Notes: a model not told the origin generated them from the sequence alone. 64,000 bases of DNA from Neobacillus mesonae (GCA_023715865.1 JAMBOW010000001.1:1426001-1490000), one strand, 5' to 3'. Shown: positions 1-8,910, counted from the first letter of the stretch. Numbers and translations are program-made.

Positions 1-174
1 CACTCGTTTTCCACACCTCTTTTTTAAAAATATTTAAATTGCCTGACTTTTAAGTCTCATAAAAGTCAAGCCATATCATGTCGTTAGCTTATCAATACCT
101 TCGTTAGTTTATCATGGACTGTTCCAAAATGGAACCTTTTTGAGACTAGTGATTGTCCAAGGAGAATTATTTTA
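1..174. other. Left-edge intergenic region
   Basis: No complete gene is visible. Positions 44-51 and 61-68 form an inverted repeat (TGACTTTT/AAAAGTCA). Read leftward, a GAGGTG motif followed about 10 bases later by GTG at positions 3-1 could be the ribosome binding site and start of a gene that leaves the window to the left, but too little is present to be sure. Confidence 0.4.
82..135. promoter_or_regulatory. Direct repeat pair and inverted repeat upstream of the recombinase-like gene
   Basis: CGTTAGCTTATCA (82-94) recurs with one mismatch at 102-114, exactly 20 bp (two helical turns) further on. An inverted repeat GTTCCA-AAA-TGGAAC follows at 121-135, about 40 bp before the start codon. 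The helical phasing suggests a protein-binding region, perhaps for the product of the adjacent gene, which keeps a helix-turn-helix. This is inference from spacing only. Confidence 0.4.
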
Positions 175-723
175 ATGTTGATTGGATATATGAGACCTTA
201 TGAAGATGATTTACAATGTGAACAGCAGCAAGCTGTGCTGTCTGAGTTTTCGTGCGACCGTATGGTGGCAGAAGAGCATGCTTCCGCAAAAAAGAGAGTA
301 GAATTATTCGAAATCATTGAAAAGCTTCAAGCCGGCGACGGCATCGTGGTCGCCAAGCTGTTTGCTCTAGCCGATTCAACGCGGCATCTGGCTGAACTGC
401 TTGAAGAGCTGACTAAGAAAAATTGCTTTCTAATTTCAGCAAGTGAAGGCATTAATACAAGTGACAAGGCAGGGTATCCTTTTCCGGATATCGTTCAACA
501 CCTGCTCAGCTTTCAAAGCGACGTGATCAGTGAAAAAACGAAAAAAGGGCTTTATGAAGCAAAGCAAAAAGGCATGCGTCCCGGACGTCCGCGGAAGCCG
601 GATGAGAATGTCAAGAAGGCAATTGTGATGTATCAAAGCAATGAGTACACTCTGTCGCAGATCAAAGAAGAAACTGGGATCAGCAAATCCACCCTTTATC
701 GATATCTTGATTCAGAGAATTAA
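175..723 (+). CDS. Degenerate serine-recombinase family protein (resolvase/invertase fold)
   Basis: The 182-residue protein has the layout of a small resolvase/invertase: an N-terminal catalytic fold (about 1-140), a basic GRPRKP linker, and a C-terminal helix-turn-helix (about 155-180, ending SKSTLYRYL). The start has AGGAGA nine bases upstream. By alignment from memory with Tn3 resolvase, the N-terminal GYxRxS motif reads GYMRPY, so the nucleophilic serine is a tyrosine. The KLxRLxR motif reads KLFALAD, so both usual catalytic arginines are gone. It is therefore unlikely to cut DNA. A DNA-binding or architectural role, possibly regulating itself through the upstream repeats, is an inference. 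No partner recombinase or transposon ends are seen nearby. Confidence 0.75.
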   Translation: MLIGYMRPYEDDLQCEQQQAVLSEFSCDRMVAEEHASAKKRVELFEIIEKLQAGDGIVVAKLFALADSTRHLAELLEELTKKNCFLISASEGINTSDKAGYPFPDIVQHLLSFQSDVISEKTKKGLYEAKQKGMRPGRPRKPDENVKKAIVMYQSNEYTLSQIKEETGISKSTLYRYLDSEN

Positions 724-739
724 AAAACACATAACGCCA

Positions 740-785
740 AAAAGCAGACCGGATTTGAAAAATTCATTTCCAGTCTGCTTTCTTT
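740..785. terminator. Bidirectional terminator
   Basis: AAAGCAGAC (741-749) pairs with GTCTGCTTT (773-781), with A and T runs outside the stem. It lies between the converging recombinase-like gene and the DUF2071 gene and probably serves both. Confidence 0.75.
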
Positions 786-804
786 ATAGTTAAGACTAAT
801 TGAA

Positions 805-1572
805 CTAATCGTGATCTACACTTTTTATCGGCCATATGAGAACTTCAAGCTGTTTAGTATAAGTGAGCAGTGAAGGCGGCATCATAGCATCCACTGCAAT
901 GCCAGTCAAAGACAAGAGCGTATTCTGCTGCATCTGCAGTTCAGCTTCCTGAAGCGGCCATGGCGGATGATGAATATCCCCCGAGTATATCGTACTTTTT
1001 GCATCACTCGTGTAGAGACAGTACCGCTCTGTCAGCCAATAGAGCAATGTACCTTTTTCCGCATTGAACACCTCATTATCTTTTGGAGCGTATTTTCCCT
1101 CAAATATCGCATTCCCCTCAACCGCAGTCTTCCTACTGCTCAAATAATGAAACCTTCCGCTGTGCGAAGATATATCCATATGAGCAGTATTATAAGGCAG
1201 ATGACCGACCAAGCGTGCTGCTGTAACAGCAATCGGATTAGAGGCTTCAAGGGTAAAAAAGAAAACCCCTGGCTTTCCGTTCTTTATGACATAAGTTCGG
1301 ACATTAAGCTCCAGCATCCGACTTACTCCGGGAATAGCCGGCACACCTCTGATTTGAATCGGATCCATCCTAAACGGACTGATGGTCACCCAGGCCTTTC
1401 CATCCCTAGTATCCAGATCTAACCCTAAGGGAATGCTGGGTTCTAATTCTTCTGGTGATAGAGGCCAGTGCACAAACAGCAAGTCCTTCCACACCTGCTT
1501 CATCACCCAAAATCCTTTCGGAAGCGGAAATGGCCTGTGCTCTGTAACCTCTAATATCTCTTTATTGTTCAT
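805..1572 (-). CDS. DUF2071 (YqjF-like) protein
   Basis: The 255-residue protein resembles the DUF2071/YqjF family throughout: an N-terminal WKDLLFVHWPL segment, a central SPFRM and LNVRTYV region, and FFTLEASN. Family members are soluble beta-rich proteins of unknown biochemical role. No signal peptide or membrane segment is visible. The start is supported by AAGGAAAAG five bases upstream. It follows the propeller gene at 2733-1597 by 24 bp on the same strand, so the two may be cotranscribed, and it ends at the terminator at 740-785. Function cannot be deduced further. Confidence 0.75.
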   Translation of the reverse strand: MNNKEILEVTEHRPFPLPKGFWVMKQVWKDLLFVHWPLSPEELEPSIPLGLDLDTRDGKAWVTISPFRMDPIQIRGVPAIPGVSRMLELNVRTYVIKNGKPGVFFFTLEASNPIAVTAARLVGHLPYNTAHMDISSHSGRFHYLSSRKTAVEGNAIFEGKYAPKDNEVFNAEKGTLLYWLTERYCLYTSDAKSTIYSGDIHHPPWPLQEAELQMQQNTLLSLTGIAVDAMMPPSLLTYTKQLEVLIWPIKSVDHD

Positions 1573-1596
1573 AGAAACTTTTCCTTATCAGAGGTG

Positions 1597-2733
1597 TTAC
1601 GCATCTGGCTGCTCCAGCTCCAAGGTTTCAGTCCAGGTTTTGCCTCCATCGGTTGTTCGATAAATGGCAGGATGCAATAAGCTGGAATCCGCCATCCATC
1701 CGTCTTTTACATTAGTGAACGAAATGATGCTCTCATACCCCATTATGAATGGCTGATTTGTCCATGTAGCCCCTCCATCCGTGGAGCGTCCTACCCCGAT
1801 CTTCTCACCAGCTGGCGAAAATCCAGCTAGATAAGCGGCACCTTTCACAAGTGCTAAATTTCCAGGGTGTCCCGCAGGAGATGCTGGACCGATATCCAAA
1901 TATCCATCAGACTCACCTGGTGCCTCTCCACCTCCTGCCGTATCCTGACTGATTACTTTTCTAAAGCTGCTGCCAAAGTTATCAGATGCATACAGCGCAT
2001 AGGATTGCTGAGACATTCCAGCTCCTCCGTCCATTCTCACCCATACTTCCTGTCCATTCACCGCGATTTGACCACCGCTCAGGCTCTCTGAAGGAACAGA
2101 AAGACGCAGGTCCCATTTCTTGCCCCCGTTCGTCGTTTTATGAAGCTTGTATCCATAACCTGGATGAACGGTTAAAGCGAAACCTTGATTAGTGTCGATA
2201 AATTTCCCATATCTCGTATTCGGAGGCGTACTCAACTTGCTCCAGTGATTTCCTCCATCTGCTGTTGAATAGGCAAATGCTCTCGTATATCCAAAACCCT
2301 GTTTGTCGTTAGAAAAATCGATGCGCTCTAAATGGATATTGCCTGTTTTTATTTTGGTTAAGGTATGTCCGCCGTCATTCGTGTACAACAAAGCATTCGG
2401 ACCGTTTGCCGCTGATTTGGCAAGCGCATAGCCTTGCTTGTTGTTTATAAAATCAAGCTGACTGAACTGCCATGTTCCCTTGTAAATGTTCTGCCAGTTC
2501 TGACCTGCATCTGAAGTTCCGATCATATATCCGTTACCGGCTGCCCGCCCCGTCGTCTCGTTTAAAAACTGAATGTCGCTGATGAAAAATTGTTCTCCTC
2601 CAGCGGGCTTATTACCGGTAAGTCCTGCCGTATCAGCCGCCTCCGAAACAGCCCCAAATCCGGTAAGATTAAGAGCACCTACTAAAGTCAACGTCAACGT
2701 CATTTTTGCGATTTTTCCGGTTCTATTTCCCAT
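1597..2733 (-). CDS. Secreted Asp-box beta-propeller protein (Ycf48/sortilin-like repeats)
   Basis: The 378-residue protein begins with a Sec signal peptide (basic start, hydrophobic stretch about 9-28, likely cleavage after SEAA near residue 33). The rest contains at least six Asp-box-like repeats of the form T/S-x-D-G-G-x-x-W (for example STDGGATW and TTDGGKTW), spaced as in the beta-propellers of Ycf48, sortilin and sialidase families. No sialidase catalytic arginine triad could be picked out, so it is more likely a binding or scaffold propeller than an enzyme. A GGGAGG site precedes the ATG. It lies 17 bp downstream of malL on the same strand and may be carried on that transcript. Confidence 0.75.
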   Translation of the reverse strand: MGNRTGKIAKMTLTLTLVGALNLTGFGAVSEAADTAGLTGNKPAGGEQFFISDIQFLNETTGRAAGNGYMIGTSDAGQNWQNIYKGTWQFSQLDFINNKQGYALAKSAANGPNALLYTNDGGHTLTKIKTGNIHLERIDFSNDKQGFGYTRAFAYSTADGGNHWSKLSTPPNTRYGKFIDTNQGFALTVHPGYGYKLHKTTNGGKKWDLRLSVPSESLSGGQIAVNGQEVWVRMDGGAGMSQQSYALYASDNFGSSFRKVISQDTAGGGEAPGESDGYLDIGPASPAGHPGNLALVKGAAYLAGFSPAGEKIGVGRSTDGGATWTNQPFIMGYESIISFTNVKDGWMADSSLLHPAIYRTTDGGKTWTETLELEQPDA

Positions 2734-2750
2734 GATATATCCTCCCCATC

Positions 2751-4436
2751 TTATATCAACATCTTGTAGACTCTTGCCTCATGCGGCTTCAAACGTAATT
2801 CCCGGATATCCTGGGAATCACTGAGATCGTAGTTATGAATGAGCAGATCTAACTGCTTGTATTTAATATTCTCAGACAACCTGAACTCCGCTTCCCGATC
2901 CGAGAAATTGAGAATGACGACGAGCTTTTCATCATCTAAGGAACGGATGTAGGCATAGATCTGCTCATCCTCCTCATGCAGAAGCTCATAATCACCATAA
3001 ACAAAGATCGGATGCTCTTTTCTAAGCTGGATCAGCTTCTTGTAGTAGTAAAAAACGGAATGAGGATCAGAGATTGCTTCCTCTACATTGATGTTCTTAT
3101 AGTTAGGATTCAGCTTAATCCAAGGTGTTCCCGTCGTAAAGCCCCCATGTTCACGATCATTCCATTGCATCGGCGTTCTTGCATTGTCCCTGCTGCGTTC
3201 ATAAATAGATTTCATTAACAGCTCTTGCTGATGTCCAGCTTGAGAGTATTCTTTAAACATGTTTAGTGTTTCTATATCTTTGTAGTCATCGATGGATGCA
3301 AAATTAACATTGGTCATCCCGATTTCTTCTCCTTGATAAATGTAAGGAGTTCCTCTCAGGGTGTGCAGCAAGGTTCCCAGCAGCTTGGCCGATTGTATTC
3401 TGTATTCTTCGTCATTCCCGAATCTCGAGACCATTCTCGGCTGATCATGATTGTTTAAGTATAGACTGTTCCATCCCTTATCGTTCAAGGCTTGCTGCCA
3501 CTTATGCATAATCTTCTTGAAATCTGTCAGCTTCCAAGGGATAATATCCCACTTGCCAAGCGGACCGTTACCTACATTCATAAGTTCGAAATGAAACACC
3601 ATATTGAGCTCGTTCCGATCTTCTCCAACAAAATCCAGCGCATTTTCTGGGGAAAGATCCAAGCATTCTCCTACGGTCATAATGTCATATTTCGAGAGCA
3701 CTTCCCGATTCATTTCCTGCAAATATTCATGTACTCTAGGTCCATTTACAAAATATTGACCACCCCAATGATATTTGAACTCACCGACTTCTTCGGCATC
3801 CGGGAAGCGCTGATCTTTAGATATGAGGTTGATGACATCCATCCTGAAGCCATCGATTCCTTTCTCCAGCCACCAGGTCATCATTTTGTGAATTTCCTGA
3901 CGAACCTGCTCATTTTCCCAATTCAGGTCAGGCTGTTTCTTAGAGAATAAATGAAGATAATACTCGTCTGTCTCGGGTTGATGCTGCCACGCCGAACCTC
4001 TGAAATAAGACATCCAATTGCCAGGCTCTTGACCCTGTTTACCTGATCTCCAAATGTAATAATCTCTGTAAGCATTATCCTTTGACTTTTGTGCTTCCAC
4101 AAACCAGACATGCTCGTCAGAAGTATGGTTAACCACCAGATCCATAATCAGCTTCATCCCGCGTTCATGAAGTCCATGGAGCAGCTCCTCCCAGTCTTCC
4201 ATCGTCCCGAACGCATCCATGATTTGCTGATAATCCCGAATATCATAACCATTGTCATCATTCGGGGAATCATAGACAGGACACAGCCAGACAACGTCCG
4301 CGCCGAGATTATTTAAATAATCCAGCTTCGATATAATCCCCCTGAGATCACCAATTCCATCGCCATTACTGTCCATAAAGCTGCGCGGATAAATCTGATA
4401 TACAACGCTTTCCTTCCACCATTGTTTCTTTATCAT
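2751..4436 (-). CDS. malL: Oligo-1,6-glucosidase (GH13 alpha-glucosidase)
   Basis: This 561-residue protein is full length and matches the Bacillus cereus oligo-1,6-glucosidase closely from the N-terminal QWWKESVVYQIYPRSF onward. It releases glucose from the non-reducing ends of isomalto-oligosaccharides in the cytoplasm. Catalytic residues are visible: nucleophile D200 (GFRMDV), acid/base E257 (TVGE), and D331 (NNHDQPR). The residue after the nucleophile is Val201. In this family Val favours alpha-1,6 and Thr alpha-1,4 linkages, which supports an isomaltase over a maltase or trehalose-6-phosphate hydrolase. No sugar transporter or PTS gene adjoins it. A GGGGAG site lies rather far (12 bases) from the ATG. 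Confidence 0.9.
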   Translation of the reverse strand: MIKKQWWKESVVYQIYPRSFMDSNGDGIGDLRGIISKLDYLNNLGADVVWLCPVYDSPNDDNGYDIRDYQQIMDAFGTMEDWEELLHGLHERGMKLIMDLVVNHTSDEHVWFVEAQKSKDNAYRDYYIWRSGKQGQEPGNWMSYFRGSAWQHQPETDEYYLHLFSKKQPDLNWENEQVRQEIHKMMTWWLEKGIDGFRMDVINLISKDQRFPDAEEVGEFKYHWGGQYFVNGPRVHEYLQEMNREVLSKYDIMTVGECLDLSPENALDFVGEDRNELNMVFHFELMNVGNGPLGKWDIIPWKLTDFKKIMHKWQQALNDKGWNSLYLNNHDQPRMVSRFGNDEEYRIQSAKLLGTLLHTLRGTPYIYQGEEIGMTNVNFASIDDYKDIETLNMFKEYSQAGHQQELLMKSIYERSRDNARTPMQWNDREHGGFTTGTPWIKLNPNYKNINVEEAISDPHSVFYYYKKLIQLRKEHPIFVYGDYELLHEEDEQIYAYIRSLDDEKLVVILNFSDREAEFRLSENIKYKQLDLLIHNYDLSDSQDIRELRLKPHEARVYKMLI

Positions 4437-4601
4437 TCTCTTTATGCACTCCCCTTCTTATGCTGACTGAGGTCAATTCCGATTACAAAATCTCTGTCCT
4501 TGCATTAATAAGTAATTTAACCAATAATAAGCTTGTCCAAAATAGCCCAGACCTATATAAAAAAGAAGATACATCTGTTGTATCCCCGTCAATGTCATGA
4601 C

Positions 4602-5672
4602 TTATTTGATTAGTGAACTGACCATAGCGTCAAAATGATCGCAATAAATAGAGGTGGAAAACTGTCCTTTCATATGAACATCGGCTGCATTGATGATTTG
4701 GCTCCTCATCTCCTGTTCTTTCATTAAAGATAAAGCCTCATGTACAGCATTCTTGATATTCCCGAGCTGATAGTACTTCCCTGTCTTATCATGCTGTATG
4801 AATCGCTTCACTCCATCAGAGTCAGTAGCAAGCACAGGACATCTGCACAGCATCGCTTCTGCTACTGCATAGCCAAATCCTTCTTTAATGGAGGTCGAAC
4901 ATAAAAATCCGCCTGAATCTCCAATGATGGATAGATAGTCAGCCATTTGTTCGTGCGGAACATTGGAATATCGAACTAGTCGCTCCGATAGATTAAAGGC
5001 CCGTACCGTAAAGTCAAAATAATCTACTTCGGAAGGATCTGATAACGTATTATCATCAAACATCCATAGATCAAGGTCAGGAATCTGTTTCCTTAATTCA
5101 TGACCGATTCTTAAGTATTCGCTCCAGTTTTTATTTTTCTCTAGTCTCCCGATCCAGCCAATGATCGGAACGTTCCTTCTTGGAAAAGCCGTATACCCAA
5201 AATGTTCTGTATCCAGCGGATCATCAAAAGAAAACTGCCTGATTTCCGGAAACAGCTCTTCAAACCACTGCTTTAAATGAGTCGTTTGGGGATACAGCAG
5301 TGCATCCGCATATACGCGAATATTATGATCAAATACTTGGAGCAATTCCAAAGCTGTTTCCGTTGTCCCAAGTCCTTGAATTTCAAAAACAACCTTTCCT
5401 TTGTATCCCATCTCTTTTATTTTTTGCAGCAGGTAGATATCCGTACATACGATGATCAGATCGTAGTTTTCAGCCTCCAATAGTTGAAGGATTTCCTCGT
5501 CCTTGTTAGTTACAAAGGTTTTAATCCCTTTAATATTTTTACGGCCTTCTCCATCAACGGAATAGAGCAAATGACAATCATAGCCTCTATTCATAAGTGC
5601 ACGACTACGCACACGATTTAATGTCTCCATCCCTCCGCTTGGATTAAAAAAAGTAAATAGTACTTTCTTCAT
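4602..5672 (-). CDS. Glycosyltransferase, GT4 type (GT-B fold)
   Basis: The 356-residue protein has the GT-B layout: an N-terminal acceptor domain beginning VLFTFFNPSGGMETLNR, then a C-terminal nucleotide-sugar domain with IGWIGRLEKNKNW and the E-x7-E signature EGFGYAVAEAM. It probably transfers a sugar from a nucleotide donor in the cytoplasm, without any membrane segment. It follows the GT2 gene by 22 bp, so the pair should be cotranscribed and act on the same glycan. Possible targets are surface or spore glycoproteins, or a polysaccharide. The beta-rich surface-like protein further upstream (7427-7050) is a speculative candidate acceptor. Confidence 0.8.
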   Translation of the reverse strand: MKKVLFTFFNPSGGMETLNRVRSRALMNRGYDCHLLYSVDGEGRKNIKGIKTFVTNKDEEILQLLEAENYDLIIVCTDIYLLQKIKEMGYKGKVVFEIQGLGTTETALELLQVFDHNIRVYADALLYPQTTHLKQWFEELFPEIRQFSFDDPLDTEHFGYTAFPRRNVPIIGWIGRLEKNKNWSEYLRIGHELRKQIPDLDLWMFDDNTLSDPSEVDYFDFTVRAFNLSERLVRYSNVPHEQMADYLSIIGDSGGFLCSTSIKEGFGYAVAEAMLCRCPVLATDSDGVKRFIQHDKTGKYYQLGNIKNAVHEALSLMKEQEMRSQIINAADVHMKGQFSTSIYCDHFDAMVSSLIK

Positions 5673-5694
5673 CGTTTATCACTCTTTTAGTTTT

Positions 5695-6891
5695 TTATTT
5701 TAATACTTGCTTTAGCAGATGCGTTCGAAACATTTCGTTGTAAAAGTCCATTTTGTCGGGTAGGTTTGGCGTCAATCGGTCTCTTAAATAAGTGCGTTCA
5801 GTCGGAAAAAACTTAGATATAATATGGGGATCTGCTGCAGTTAATTCAATGACAAACGTATCCATATCCAGTACATATCCAAAACAATCATTATTTAAAA
5901 TGATCGTAAATGGAGTCTGTAACGTATCGACCACCTTTTTTAGCGCTTCCTGTTCGCTGTGCATGGGGTACCATTTGAATGCTGTGCTCGGATGAGGAAT
6001 ACTCGACAGCAGCTGCTGAACCCTATTATCGGGAGAAAGGTCTAATACATAGCAGTGGTAGTCGCTGTAGTTTTGCTCGTATAAATCTTCAAGTCTGATC
6101 AAGCTAGATTCATCAGCGTCATTCAACGGATACAAGACGGTGACCATCGGAGTTAAATTTCTTCTAGATCGGGCCATATGGCGTGCCAGATGGTAGGCGT
6201 ATCTCCATATGCGATGCTGTTCGCTTGACTGGAGAGTAGCCGATACACTGTACGTCGAGTTCACCCGGTACTCCATCAGCTCCACTGGAGTGTACTGAAT
6301 TTCGCAATGTTCCGTTAATCTCAGCCAGTAATCAAAATCCTCCACTGGAACTAAATAATAGCCTTCAATCAGCTTTGCATATTTTGACTTATACATAAAG
6401 GAAACACCAATAATTGAAGACTCAAGCAGATGATATTTGGACTGGCTCTGGTATCTACGCAGTGCAGCCAGGTTCTTCTCGTCATTTAGAGAGATGCCAT
6501 TATTATCAATGGATTGAAAAGAGCTGTACACCAGTCCAAGCTCGTCAGGGCCTGTTAATAACATGTTTCGGAGCGTAGATAAGAACGAAGGATAATAAAT
6601 GTTATCACTTGATACCCATGTTAAATACTTAATCTTTTCATCTTGAAACAAGACATCAAAACCTGTATTAAGCGCATGGGCGACTCCCTGGTTATTCACA
6701 TAGGAAATGATTTCGACGCGATCATCATGGCCGGCATAACTTTCTACCAGAGGTTTCATTTCCGGCGCACCGTCGATGACGATGACCATCCTGAAATTTC
6801 CAAAAGACTGGTTCAAGACAGATTCCACTGCTGCTTTGAGAAATTCCGGCTTCTGAATATACACTGGCATGACAATTCCTAAATCAACCAC
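5695..6891 (-). CDS. Glycosyltransferase, GT2 type, with C-terminal extension
   Basis: The 398-residue protein starts with a GT2 GT-A domain (about 1-230): LGIVMPVYIQKPEFLKAAVESV, IDGAPEMK, and a WVSSDN motif where a DxD is usually found. A second region (about 235-398) contains MVTVLYPLNDADESSL and resembles a degenerate duplicate of the domain. The start is GTG, supported by AGGTGA four bases upstream. It is probably cytoplasmic. It forms a two-gene unit with the GT4 gene. Donor and acceptor sugars cannot be told from the sequence. Confidence 0.75.
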   Translation of the reverse strand: MVDLGIVMPVYIQKPEFLKAAVESVLNQSFGNFRMVIVIDGAPEMKPLVESYAGHDDRVEIISYVNNQGVAHALNTGFDVLFQDEKIKYLTWVSSDNIYYPSFLSTLRNMLLTGPDELGLVYSSFQSIDNNGISLNDEKNLAALRRYQSQSKYHLLESSIIGVSFMYKSKYAKLIEGYYLVPVEDFDYWLRLTEHCEIQYTPVELMEYRVNSTYSVSATLQSSEQHRIWRYAYHLARHMARSRRNLTPMVTVLYPLNDADESSLIRLEDLYEQNYSDYHCYVLDLSPDNRVQQLLSSIPHPSTAFKWYPMHSEQEALKKVVDTLQTPFTIILNNDCFGYVLDMDTFVIELTAADPHIISKFFPTERTYLRDRLTPNLPDKMDFYNEMFRTHLLKQVLK

Positions 6892-6984
6892 AACATCACC
6901 TCACTGTACACATTTGGTAACAGTGTATGACAAGGACGGCGATTGGCTTGTGTGAATAACCAAAGCTCTTGGGTGACACATGTC

Positions 6985-7012
6985 AAAAAACCCACTGCGC
7001 TTAGCAATGGGC
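6985..7012 (-). terminator. Terminator of the 7050-7427 gene
   Basis: Read leftward, CCCATTGC and GCGCAGTGGG form a stem followed by six T residues. It lies 38 bp after the stop of the surface-like gene and separates it from the glycosyltransferase pair. Confidence 0.8.
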
Positions 7013-7049
7013 TGCATTTTAATAATTCATTGTTTAAGTCACTGTATTC

Positions 7050-7427
7050 TTATAATGGAATGGATAAAGCGTTGATCGGAGTAAGCTCAGATTGCAACAC
7101 GCGCTGCTCCGTCACCAGATTCCCGAATTCATCCAATCCATAGGTGGAAATGGCCGCTTCCGTCAGGGTAGTTGTCACGTTATACTGCACTTCATAAGCG
7201 ACATTCCCTGCAATGAAAAACGATCTTATATCAGAAGTGTTAGCAGGAATGGAATAACTCGTTACATACAAAGGAGTAAGCGTAAGAGTGGTGATGGGAA
7301 CGACAAACACAGCCACGACAATACTCGCAACAGAGGTTCCTACATTTCGGACGCTGACTACGGTATTCGTGGCGGCAGTTCCAGTTGCTCTTGTATTCGT
7401 AATTAGCCCCGTAGTGTATATCGGCAT
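7050..7427 (-). CDS. Small beta-rich, Thr/Val-rich protein, possibly spore-surface
   Basis: The 125-residue protein is rich in Thr, Val and Ala and almost free of Lys and Cys. It has alternating hydrophobic residues typical of beta-sandwich proteins, for example VVSVRNVGTSVASIVVAVFVV. It has no clear signal peptide. The start has a GGAGGGG site six bases upstream. Composition and small size recall exosporium or coat proteins of Bacillales, but no family was recognised with certainty. It is divergently transcribed from the sialidase-like propeller gene, with 170 bp between them, so the two could be coregulated. Confidence 0.6.
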   Translation of the reverse strand: MPIYTTGLITNTRATGTAATNTVVSVRNVGTSVASIVVAVFVVPITTLTLTPLYVTSYSIPANTSDIRSFFIAGNVAYEVQYNVTTTLTEAAISTYGLDEFGNLVTEQRVLQSELTPINALSIPL

Positions 7428-7597
7428 CTATATCCCCTCCTTCCTTCTTGATCTATTATTATATTCATAAGTTTAAGAGTGTTATAGACGAAGGAATTAA
7501 AGACTAGCGGATTTTTGAAAGATCAGACAGACATCCCAATCCATTCATCTGCTCTTCTAATAAAATAGCATTATAAGATTGGATATGGGGGGCTCTT

Positions 7598-8842
7598 ATG
7601 ACAAATTTCAATTTTCAAGTTACACCGACCGGGCCGCCGAAATTTGAGCCCAGTGTTGCCGTCAACCTGTTGAACCCCAGTATTATGGTTGCAGTAGCGG
7701 TCGATACAACAACTGGAGTTCCCTTAATCGGCGTATACCAGTCGATCAATGGCGGATTTTCGTGGTCCAATGCTCTTTTGCCGCTTCCTCCGGGTTTCAA
7801 CGGAGCAGAAGCTCCAGCCGTAGCATACGCTTTTCCAAATATATTTTATGTAACTGCCCATGTATTTCCGGGCGCTTCAGACGGTACAGCAGTCATTTAC
7901 AAATCGGTTGATAATGGCGTGACTTTCGTAGCACCTGTTATCGTAAACCGAGGTTACGGAACTTACATTAATAACGATGAAACCAATGTGATCTGCGACA
8001 CTTCCCAATCAAGTCCTTATTTAGGGAATGTCTATGTGACATATAATCACCAATTTAATGTGGCAAATGCAGGGAACTCTACCGCCTTTTTTAGCAGGTC
8101 AATGGATGGAGGAGTTACATGGCAAACACCAGTGCTTTTATCAAGCGAAGCAGATCAAGTAGAACGGCCGGAAGTAGCGGTCAGCCTTACCGGTATCGTA
8201 TACGGAGCGTGGATTACGGTTGATCCGACCTACCGTTTCGTTGTCCGCCGTTCTCTGGACGGAGGAGCCACCTTTGAGCCTCCGGTGCTGGTATCACAGA
8301 TTGTACCGGTTCCGAACGTGCTGCCCGTCCCTAATTATGCGTTCAGAGTACTCACCTTTGCCAGTATCTCTACTGACCGTTCCATCGGGCCGTACACAGA
8401 TCATGTTTACGCCGTATGGCAGGATTTCAGACAGGGGTATTCCAATATTTTTATGTCTAAGTCAACGGATTTGGGAGGAACCTGGTCCAGCCCGGTAAGC
8501 ATCACCGGTGCACCTGCAGGGTCTCAAAATTTCTTCCCATCGGTAGATGTGGATCCGTTGACTGGTGTCGTTAACATCATATACTACAGCAATCAGATTA
8601 ACGGATTCGATCTGGATGTGTATGTTGCTCGCTCCATTAATGGAGGTCAGACTTTCACGAATACACGGATTACAAATGTCTCCTTTAATCCGAATGGTAC
8701 CAGTCCAACCCCGGTTCCTCTTATTGGCGACTATATTGATATTATCAGCGTTCCGCCCGGCGGATATATTGGGGTTTGGGCAGACACGACGACAGGCTCG
8801 TTGACCATTTTCTCAGGGTACTCCAACATTGTGATCACGTGA
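7598..8842 (+). CDS. Sialidase-like six-Asp-box beta-propeller protein
   Basis: The 414-residue protein contains six Asp-box repeats: SINGGFSW, SVDNGVTF, SMDGGVTW, SLDGGATF, STDLGGTW and SINGGQTF. They are distributed along the chain as in a six-bladed sialidase/BNR propeller. It has no signal peptide, transmembrane segment or sorting motif, which is unusual for a sialidase and more like a protein deposited on the spore by the mother cell. The classic FRIP motif and arginine triad were not recognised, so enzymatic activity is doubtful. A GGGGGG ribosome binding site precedes the ATG. Composition (few Lys, many Val/Thr/Asn/Pro) resembles its divergent neighbour. Confidence 0.75.
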   Translation: MTNFNFQVTPTGPPKFEPSVAVNLLNPSIMVAVAVDTTTGVPLIGVYQSINGGFSWSNALLPLPPGFNGAEAPAVAYAFPNIFYVTAHVFPGASDGTAVIYKSVDNGVTFVAPVIVNRGYGTYINNDETNVICDTSQSSPYLGNVYVTYNHQFNVANAGNSTAFFSRSMDGGVTWQTPVLLSSEADQVERPEVAVSLTGIVYGAWITVDPTYRFVVRRSLDGGATFEPPVLVSQIVPVPNVLPVPNYAFRVLTFASISTDRSIGPYTDHVYAVWQDFRQGYSNIFMSKSTDLGGTWSSPVSITGAPAGSQNFFPSVDVDPLTGVVNIIYYSNQINGFDLDVYVARSINGGQTFTNTRITNVSFNPNGTSPTPVPLIGDYIDIISVPPGGYIGVWADTTTGSLTIFSGYSNIVIT

Positions 8843-8868
8843 AGTATTCTTATTCAGTTAAAGAACAT

Positions 8869-8910
8869 GAAAGAGATCATTCGAAACTATTTCTCGAATG
8901 GTCTCTTCTT
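8869..8910. terminator. Bidirectional terminator
   Basis: AAGAGATCATTCGA (8871-8884) pairs with TCGAATGGTCTCTT (8894-8907), one G-T pair apart from perfect. It lies between the converging propeller and thioesterase genes. Confidence 0.8.

Noticed and set aside
4401..4416. cre-like site at the start of malL
   Set aside because: Three mismatches to the consensus and located within conserved codons of the enzyme.
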